NCBI GenBank assembly: GCA_015183035.1 | Contig: JACZZP010000023.1 | Span: forward strand, 62,001-126,000 | Direction of reading: 5' to 3' | DNA length: 64,000 nt | DNA from: Meloidogyne chitwoodi | Lineage: Eukaryota > Nematoda > Chromadorea > Rhabditida > Meloidogynidae | Part shown: in pieces, positions 56,760-64,000 of the stretch | How the letters are laid out: the number at the start of each line of letters is the position of its first letter | How positions within the stretch are numbered: the stretch's first letter is position 1 | The notes under the pieces: generated by a model | What the model was told of the DNA's origin: nothing | Databases searched by the model: none | The model's input: only the letters and a program-made list of their open reading frames with translations | Program-made: the position numbers and the translations under genes

Positions 56760-56887
56760 AGCTCCTCAGCATGGCTTTCTTTTCTTATGGCTTCACTGGA
56801 GCAGCAAGGTTCGTCGACGTCCATATTTGAAACAAAAAATGCAGCAAGCAATGTTGTTTTTGTTGTTGTTTTGAAATGAAGTAGCAT
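54428..56887 (-). CDS. Repeat-spanning open frame, doubtful gene
   Basis: 819 codons: a 43-residue unique start (containing NMDVDEPCCSSEAIRKES) then SQRHK repeated. A TATATAAA box lies at about 56912-56919 on this strand, 25-30 bp before the ATG at 56887, which would favour the inner ATG at 56824 as the start. The body is explained by the minisatellite alone. It may be a real low-complexity basic protein or pure chance. Confidence 0.25.
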   Translation of the reverse strand: MLLHFKTTTKTTLLAAFFVSNMDVDEPCCSSEAIRKESHAEELSQRHKSQRHKSQRHKSQRHKSQRHKSQRHKSQRHKSQRHKSQRHKSQRHKSQRHKSQRHKSQRHKSQRHKSQRHKSQRHKSQRHKSQRHKSQRHKSQRHKSQRHKSQRHKSQRHKSQRHKSQRHKSQRHKSQRHKSQRHKSQRHKSQRHKSQRHKSQRHKSQRHKSQRHKSQRHKSQRHKSQRHKSQRHKSQRHKSQRHKSQRHKSQRHKSQRHKSQRHKSQRHKSQRHKSQRHKSQRHKSQRHKSQRHKSQRHKSQRHKSQRHKSQRHKSQRHKSQRHKSQRHKSQRHKSQRHKSQRHKSQRHKSQRHKSQRHKSQRHKSQRHKSQRHKSQRHKSQRHKSQRHKSQRHKSQRHKSQRHKSQRHKSQRHKSQRHKSQRHKSQRHKSQRHKSQRHKSQRHKSQRHKSQRHKSQRHKSQRHKSQRHKSQRHKSQRHKSQRHKSQRHKSQRHKSQRHKSQRHKSQRHKSQRHKSQRHKSQRHKSQRHKSQRHKSQRHKSQRHKSQRHKSQRHKSQRHKSQRHKSQRHKSQRHKSQRHKSQRHKSQRHKSQRHKSQRHKSQRHKSQRHKNQRHKSQRHKSQRHKSQRHKSQRHKSQRHKSQRHKSQRHKSQRHKSQRHKSQRHKSQRHKSQRHKSQRHKSQRHKSQRHKSQRHKSQRHKSQRHKSQRHKSQRHKSQRHKSQRHKSQRHKSQRHKSQRHKSQRHKSQRHKSQRHKSQRHKSQRHKSQRHKSQRHKSQRHKSQRHKSQRHKSQRHKSQRHKSQRHKSQRHKSQRHKSLRMST

Positions 56888-58217
56888 TAAAGACTGATCA
56901 AAATACAGGGTTTATATAGTATCCAATTCAAGTTTATTTTCAAGTTCTAAGTTTATTTTCAAGTTTATTTTCAAGTTATAAGTTCAAACTTAAACTTTAT
57001 TTCAAGTTGCAAACCCTACTATAAAAACCCCCCATTTTCACTTCCCCCAATTACTTGTCTATAAAAACCGGACAAACAAACAAACAGACAAACATTCTCA
57101 ATTATATAATTAGATATTGATATTATAAGATTATCTTAAATTTTATTAAATTTAATATTAAATTTTTAAATTATATTTTAATATACATATCGAGTTATAA
57201 AATTAAAAAATTTCTTTTTAAATAAATATATACTTGAAGAACATGCTTTTTGTATTTGAACATTAAATATAACTTCACATGTACAACTATTATTTTCTTC
57301 AATAAAAAATAATTTTTAATTTAATTACAATTATATCATAAATTTTATTAATATTTTTTAAATTTCTTTTTCATAAATTTTGTTAATTTCATGACAATGT
57401 GTTTATATGTTTCAACAGATGCAGGATTTACAATTTATTCTTAAACTGCGTTGTTTTTCAGCAGTATCTTCATCCTGAATCTTGGTCTTTTCTGACTTCG
57501 TGCTTCAGAAGGCCAAGAATCCGCGCAATTGCTCAAGCCAATTTATTATTAGGCTAATAATACAATTTTTATTTTATTTTTTTCTTTTGATTGGTAGTTT
57601 TTGTTTGATTTTTTTGCACTTTTAAAATTTAAATAAAAATTTATTTTTATTTATTTATATATAAAAATTTTTTCTTTGTAAAAATTTCGACTTCACAGTT
57701 TCGACCTTGATAATGTTTTCTAGTCAATTGTTTTTTAGGTTCCAAACAAAATATACATATGTATATTTTTTGTTCATTTGTTAATGTATTGGAGTCATTT
57801 TGTTTGCTTTCACGATCCTAAAATTTTTATTAATGATTAGACTTTTCGATTTTGCTTCCTTATAAACAAGAGACCTTAATTTTTAACATGCTTTTTCGTA
57901 TTGTTCTTTTAAAGCAAAAAAAGGCTATTTTTTTAAAATTTTATTTAAATTTACTTAATAATTTTCTTTTACTTTTATAGTTCTTTTAGTATAGGGTTGA
58001 TTGAAGCCATTTTACATATTTAAGTTTCAATCCATGCATTCATGAAGTATCATTAGAAGGTTCCATATTATATAATGTTGTTATTCCTAATATATTAGCA
58101 TTAGTGTTGAGTATATTCATTTTTAGTTGTGAAATTAAGTATTTAGTTTTTTCAGGAATATTTTTAGAATTTCTAAATTGCTAAGCAGACTCGTTCATAT
58201 TCGCCTTTAATCAACTT
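56888..58217. other. Intergenic DNA with CAAGTT repeats and possible exon pieces
   Basis: 56920-57005 has several TTTCAAGTTNTAAGTT-like copies. A stretch at about 57470-57560 reads as a possible terminal exon (QYLHPESWSFLTSCFRRP) after a TTTTTCAG acceptor. No gene can be assembled. Confidence 0.3.
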
Positions 58218-58312
58218 AGAAGGATTTGGCAATGGCGGTTTTAATCGAAAGAGCAATCTTCCTCGGGAGTGACAAGGCAAGCGCCTACCGTACTCACCTG
58301 ATTCGCCCGCAG
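58218..58312 (+). CDS. Possible isolated GC-rich exon
   Basis: An acceptor-like CAACTTAG, 31 open codons (MAVLIERAIFLGSDKASAYR), and a CAG|GTGACT donor. Base composition is far from the surroundings. Another frame over the same stretch reads RSYSPLINLEGFGNGGFN, so the frame is uncertain. Neighbouring exons were not found. Confidence 0.25.
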
Positions 58313-59239
58313 GTGACTCTTACTAGTTATCCTCGGTCGACTTGATACCTTACGTTTTAAAAATTGTTTAAAATTTAATTTTAAATATTTTTAAAATTAT
58401 TAATAGCTAGGCATCATGAATAGCTTAAAAATTACAAATTAAAATTTATTTAAAATTTTATGTTTCTTAACTTCTTTTCTTCTGAGGTTATTTCATTAGC
58501 TTTTTTTTAAATTAATTAATAATTTAAACATAATTATTTTATTTATAAAAAATATTAATAAATTACATATATTACAACATTTTTATTTTAAAGACATTTT
58601 TAAGTTAAACAATATCAACTTATTGTATTAAATAGTGAACTCTCATAAATCATATAATTTTGACTAATACTTTCCGCATTAATTTATAGGTGTTTTATAC
58701 ATATTTTTGCTAAAATTCGATTTTTTTGATATCGTTCATTTGCCGAATATACTTATTAAATTGTGGTGAAAAATTAATTTTAAAAATATAAAATAATTAA
58801 ATATAAATTATTAAAATAATTATAATTGTTAAAAAATAATTTTATAAAGTAATTTTTCTAATATTGTATCATTTTCGTGAATTTCGTCCATCCATTTTTA
58901 AGTTTTGAAAAAGTTTTGAAGGTTGGATGGTTAATTATGTTAAATGATAAATTATTTTAATAAAGTAAAAAATATTCTTTATTATTATTAAAATGTTGTA
59001 AAATTTGAAAAAAAATATTTTTACTATAGTTAATTGTTTATATTTTCTAAAATTTAGTTCTGCGACTTCTAATTCGGGAAAGTGTGACAGGCCCATGTGC
59101 AAAGCAGTTAGATGTGTTAAGTAACATCTACTCTACCTAAGGTTTGTCTTATATATTTTTAAATATTTAATATATTTTAAATTAACAAAATTGTGTTTTA
59201 ATCGCTTTTATAATTAACAATTAATAATAATTTTTGTAT
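58313..59239. other. AT-rich spacer
   Basis: A short open piece near 59060-59140 (LIRESVTGPCAKQLDVL) follows an acceptor-like ATTTAG and may be an exon remnant; otherwise nothing. Confidence 0.3.
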
Positions 59240-59280
59240 GATTTTTGTAAATTTTTGTGACATGTCCACCATCGCCCGTA

Positions 59281-59898
59281 GACGTTTTCTTCCTAAATCA
59301 CTTTATTTTCTTTTAAAATTTTTTTTTAATATTTATTTATTATATCACATTATTATTTTGTATGATTTTTATTAATTTTTGAAAAAGGGAAAATTTTTTT
59401 TGTGACATGTGCCTTCTTTATTACCACACGAAATTAAAATATTTATAAAAAAAATTTTTATCAAAAGGAATAATAATAATGGGGGGAAAAATTACATATT
59501 TATATGAAAAAATTGAAGTGTGCAACCCTACTCTTTTTAGTACAAACAAGTTATTTATTAAAATATTTATTTATTTAAATATATTGGGGTGGCAACAATT
59601 GATAAGAGGGGCAAAAAGTAATAAAGGCGAGCGACTGGTTCTTTTTCGGATGGTTATATTTATATATAAACACCCAAAAAATGGTCCGATAAAAAATCGG
59701 GTGATTGGGGTACAAAGTATATATAATTTAAAAAATACAATTCTATCACGTGAATTGTCACAGAAGGTTATATAATAAAATAAAGAAAAGTAATTAATTG
59801 TGACGTTCCTACGTCACAACATCTTCATAAATCACTATATTTTCTTTAAAAAATTTTTTTTAATATTTATTTATTATATCATATTATTATTTTAATTT
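59281..59898. repeat. Two direct repeats flanking ~450 bp
   Basis: About 59281-59356 and 59812-59898 share TAAATCACTATATTTTCTTT-like sequence followed by TTTAATATTTATTTATTATA. Between them an open frame of 98 codons (59479-59775) begins MGGKITYLYEK and has no recognised motif. TGACGTTCCTACGTCA at 59801 is a small palindrome. Confidence 0.45.
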
Positions 59899-62800
59899 TT
59901 TTACAAATAATTAAATATTTGGCTGCTTTTTTTTACAAGCAATATTGAGTGCGGGTAATATATCATTTTATTTTTGTAAATGTTATATCTTATCTTATTA
60001 TATAATTTTTCCATTCCCATTTAATTTTTGTTTTATTTTTTTAAATTTATTAAATCATCTGTGGTATAGACATGTTTTAAGGCACTCCATGTTGCTTCTA
60101 TTCCTTGAGTATGAACTATTGGATTGTTGGGGTTAACAAAATATATTTGATGATTAACGAATTATATTTTCAAATTACTTTCTGATAACAAAAGAAAGAA
60201 TTAAAAAATAAAATAAAAAATAATATTAACAAATTTATAAAGGTAGCTAAAAAATAATTTAAAAAACGCTTTTATACCTGCCTTTGAAAAATAATTAAAA
60301 ATTATTAAAATTAAATAGAATAATAAAAATATTAAGTATTTATAATTTAAGTATTTATAATTTAAATAAAATAATTTTTAAATTTTCAATAGAATAAAAA
60401 AGTGTTGAAATTTCAGACAAATGTGAATAGAAATGTTTTAATATATTTTTTAACAAAATTATTTATTTAATTTTTGTATTTACTGGCACAATCTTTGTTA
60501 CTCTTCTACTTACTATGTTCAATTGAAGTGTAATGTTATAATTATTATTATTAAATTATTATATTTTATTTTATTAAATCGCACTCGTGTGCTTGATAGC
60601 CGTCGACAGTTGCCACAATAGGCAACTTTTTTAATATATAACTAAATTATTAAACTTCATTTTTAATTTAAAAAATTGTGTAATGATTTTAGATTATTCT
60701 TACAATTATTACCAACATTTATTTTAATGTTAAAATAATTTAAAAAATTTGATTTTCACAAAATAAGTTAAAAAATCACGTTAATATATTTAATGTAAAA
60801 AAATAAATAAAAATATTAGATATCATTAAAACATTTTTATCTTTTTTTATTAATGTATTGAAGGTTTACGCACATTTGGTAAAACATTTAAAAATGATTG
60901 AAAAAATTTTTTTAAATAAGAAAAATTTTTTAAAATAGATTTTAGGCAAATTTTAATGTTTATTCACTCTTCTATGTAGAAAAGTCTCGTTAACTTTTTA
61001 TTTAATTTTATTATTATTATATTGCTGAAGGAATATTTTATTATCGAACTTAATTTTAACTTTAGACGTTACGGAAGCGCATTTCAAATTTGTTTATTCT
61101 GCACCCAAAACAGCGCTTTATTATAAAAAATATTATAAACAATTTCTAATTTTAATAATTAAATTTTAATTATTTTATTATAATTTCATTCTTATTTTTT
61201 AAAATCTTTTTTGACTAAAAATTTTAAATTTAGCAGGATTTTATGGTAGCAAAATTTTTTAGCATCTCAATATTTTATTTTTTCAAAATAAAAATGGAAA
61301 AATAGAGGAAATTGTATTAGTGATTTTTTGAATACGTTTGTTAATAAATTTTAATATTTTAAATTTTAGAAAAATAAATTAGTTATTATTAAAAAAATTA
61401 ATAATTTTTTAAATTGAATTTTATCGTTAAATAATTTAAATATTTATTTTATTTTTAGATAACTTTAATTTTACATGGTACAAGATGCTGATTCGTTATT
61501 GTCACTAGTTAACTGTGTCTCCACTGACAAAAATTAAGAATTGCGTGAGGGTGTTAGTTAAATTTGACTCTAGATCAAACCTAGTTAAAACTAGATTCAA
61601 AATGGTCAACAATTAAAACTAGATTCAAAATGGTCAACAAAATAAATTATTTACTAGCAAAAATAAATTATTATTTGTTTTATTATTTATATATTCTTGT
61701 TATAATATAATTTTAATAGTTTTACACAATTAATAATACTTTAAAACTAATGTAAAAATTAATTCAAATTTATATTAGATTTATCATTCAGAAATTAAAA
61801 GTAATTGATGAAAAGTGTTGAATATATGCTACAATTGAAAATGAAGCGCATAATTATTCTAGATTTAACTATATAAATATATTTCAAAAAAGTAAGATGA
61901 TACGAACTAAATGATGAAACAGTTCGAATTAATGCTGTGGATGCTAATATTTTACATAATGAATTTTATATTTATAATTAACCAGTCTAGCCTTCATATA
62001 AAATAATGTAAAAGTGGAGAACCTTCGTCATATCTGATTTAAATAATAAATTATATTAAGAAGCAGAGTGGAAGTCAATGGAAATTAGTGCATCTAGGTT
62101 ATTAAATGTTAATTAAATGGTAAAACAGAAATTTTCAATTTTAGGGATCTATACTTGCTCATTATTTGTTGGAAAACTTCACCATAATGCTCGACTCATT
62201 TTAAAAATCTCATATAAATTTATTTTTCAAAATTTGCGTTAGAACTTCCATTGCCAATTTAGTTTCTTTTCTAATGAGAGTATGTGCTCTAATTTTTAAT
62301 AAAATTATTGTAAAATTAACCTGTAATTCAAATAATAAAAATAAGTTTTATTTAAATTTTTTGTTTATTTATTGCTTTTATTTTTAATCTTTAATATTTA
62401 ATTTATTATAAAATAATTCTAATCATTAATTTAATTTAAAAAGGCTAAAAGCAATCTATCAATAAAAATTGCTTTAGAATATCTGTAAAGATTTTGCAAT
62501 TTTTTAAATTTTTTACTAAAGATTTTAAAAATTAATTGATACATTTTGTAATTAATGTTTCTTAGAAGAGCATCTTGATTAGTCATTTTTAACGCTTTCT
62601 TTTGAATAATTTGTTTTATGCTTCTTTGAGTAAACCACTACTCAATTTCAATTTTTAATTTTTATTAAAAATAATTTATTAATAATTAATTAATTTGTTA
62701 TTATTAATTTATGATTAATTTCCATTTATATATGTATATTTATCAATAACGATGAAAATGCTGTGTTGAGGGCTTCTCACGTTCCAAAATTATCTTAATC

Positions 62801-62982
62801 CTGCCGCTACAAAAGCAAAAAATTTGGTTAATAAAGTAATAATTTTGTTTTTAACTATTTTCAATTATATCTTTAATGATTCATTTATTATATACTAATA
62901 TTATGTTATTTTTAATAATAAAATAATTAATATGTAGCACTAGCCTTCTTGTCGTTCGATTTTAATGATTATTTATAATACT
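59899..62982. other. AT-rich intergenic DNA
   Basis: No gene recognised. GTTGCCACAATAGGCAAC at 60611 is a small hairpin. At about 61580-61640 a 28-bp unit containing ACTAGATTCAAAATGGTCAA is tandemly duplicated. Confidence 0.45.
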
Positions 62983-62984
62983 TA

Positions 62985-64000
62985 GGTTGTAAACTAAATA
63001 ATGAGCCCCCTTCCGTAACAATTAAATAAATATTTATTAAAATTCAACAAAATATAATAAAAATTCAAAATATGTACCATTATGATCTATAACATGTTGC
63101 CTTTTAATAGGTAAAAGATCAATTCCACGAGCATATAATTCGGAGTTTTTAGAGGCAAAATACAATCTAAGGTGATTTTCGATATGAGGGAGATCAACAA
63201 AATTTTTAACAGCTAAAAAATGAGCAAGAGAGACAAATAAGTGGTAATCTTATGGGGCACAATCAGGACTATAATGTGGATGAATGAGAGATTCCCAGCC
63301 TAGCTGGTTGATTTTCTGGAGAGTCGCATTTGCGACATGGGGTTTTGCGGTATCCTGTTTTAGGGTAATCCCGCGCGAAAATGCGCAGCAAGGTCAGGAG
63401 ACCAGATTTTCTGCTGGAATCGATTCAATTGGGTACACAAGTCTTGGTCCGAGATAGTTTGGCCAGTTGGAATTAATTTCCAGTTTATCACACCTCGTGC
63501 CATCACTAAAAGACAAAAAACGCGCGCTGGCACCAAGCCGGTTTGGGAGCCGAAACCAATGGTTGGCCATGGGTGAACCACTGTTTTTGTTTACAGGATT
63601 ATTATATGAAACCCACTTCTCATCACAAGTAACAATTCGATTCAAAAAAGAGGATTTATTGTGGCGAAAAAAGAGTTCTTGTGCAAAAGTGAGTTAGTGA
63701 CTTTTTTGATTTTTCGCCATTTGATGATGCATCCGTCTGCCCTTACTAATCTGCTTTCCCCCTTCATGTAAAATTTTGAAAATTTTTACGACTGAACAGC
63801 TGAATTCCTCTTCCAAGATGCGTATGGTCTAAGTCGGATCGGACTCAATTCTAGTGAGAACAGAATTAATATCGACGGTTGTGGCCTCCCAGGGTGTACC
63901 TTGTCTTCCAGCTCCTCCTGACCTCTATTAAATTTTGAGAACCATCGCTTTGCCGTGGCATAAGCGACAACATCCCCGCCCATTGTTGTGCATATATTAC
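62985..64000 (-). pseudogene. Degenerate mariner transposase element, cut by the window edge
   Basis: The terminus GGTTGTAAACTAAATAATGA at 62985 follows a TA. Reading leftwards on the complement from 64000: a helix-turn-helix-like start (ATAKRWFSKFNRGQEELED, HPGRP), then IVTCDEKWVSY (first Asp of the DD34D triad), QDTAKPHVANATLQK (second Asp), and HPHYSPDCAP followed by a stop where mariners have Ser, then DYHLF (third Asp). The pieces lie in different frames with stops, so the enzyme is dead. It is the likely parent of the 895-bp element at 47703. Confidence 0.85.

Noticed and set aside
54316..56874. Plus-strand 850- and 790-codon frames with SCVSD or VSLTL repeats as genes
   Set aside because: They follow automatically from a 15-bp repeat lacking stops; no promoter or unique coding flanks on this strand.
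58230..58340. GC-rich patch considered as a 5S rRNA or snRNA gene
   Set aside because: Does not match nematode 5S or U-RNA sequences as I know them and lacks internal promoter motifs; splice-like borders fit an exon better.

Overview
The window looks like AT-rich nematode nuclear DNA (my rough estimate is over three quarters A+T, not computed). Introns are short and AT-rich with TTTTAG-type acceptors. The host genes that can be recognised are an ELO-family fatty-acid elongase, an MH2-only SMAD resembling the nematode DAF-14 type, and a mitochondrial nicotinamide nucleotide transhydrogenase (NNT) fragment. No species is assigned.

The centrepiece is a Maverick/Polinton (virus-like DNA transposon) at about 5171-27730, bounded by inverted terminal repeats of about 127 bp. 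Left to right on the plus strand it carries two unknown small genes, the FtsK/HerA-type packaging ATPase, a basic core-like protein, a retroviral-type integrase with chromodomain, a minor capsid (penton-like) protein with a large internal insertion, a glycine-rich pVI/pX-like protein, the major capsid protein, a tandem-repeat spacer, a small membrane protein overlapping an adenain-type cysteine protease, and an intron-containing protein-primed type B DNA polymerase (pPolB). On the minus strand it carries a small zinc-ribbon-like protein and a stand-alone Argonaute PAZ-domain protein. The right third holds repeats, a nested hAT MITE, a truncated NNT gene with its introns (apparent captured cargo) and one unknown gene. 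Replication (pPolB), integration (integrase), capsid assembly (major and minor capsid, pVI/pX-like), maturation (protease) and packaging (ATPase) are all represented. The PAZ protein could act against host small-RNA silencing. Several core genes are interrupted by one-base offsets, mostly in A or T runs, so this copy is either decaying or under-called at homopolymers.

Flanks: left of the element is the elongase gene (minus strand, eight exons, complete) with palindromic and foldback repeats in its introns. Right of it, from 27.8 to 34 kb, are the 3' end of a plus-strand gene, the 3' exons of a minus-strand gene, a minus-strand secreted Cys-rich (RECK-like) gene that runs into a 15-bp minisatellite, and a 26-bp minisatellite of about 34 copies. 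From 34.6 to 39.5 kb there is almost only AT-rich spacer with a few perfect GC-rich hairpins. From 39.9 to 53 kb lie the SMAD gene, a small coiled-coil gene and a multi-exon secreted protein gene, each with MITEs or foldback elements in introns. A 15-bp minisatellite of about 154 nearly identical copies fills 54.4-56.8 kb. The last 7 kb is mostly non-coding and ends in a degenerate mariner transposase that continues past the window edge.
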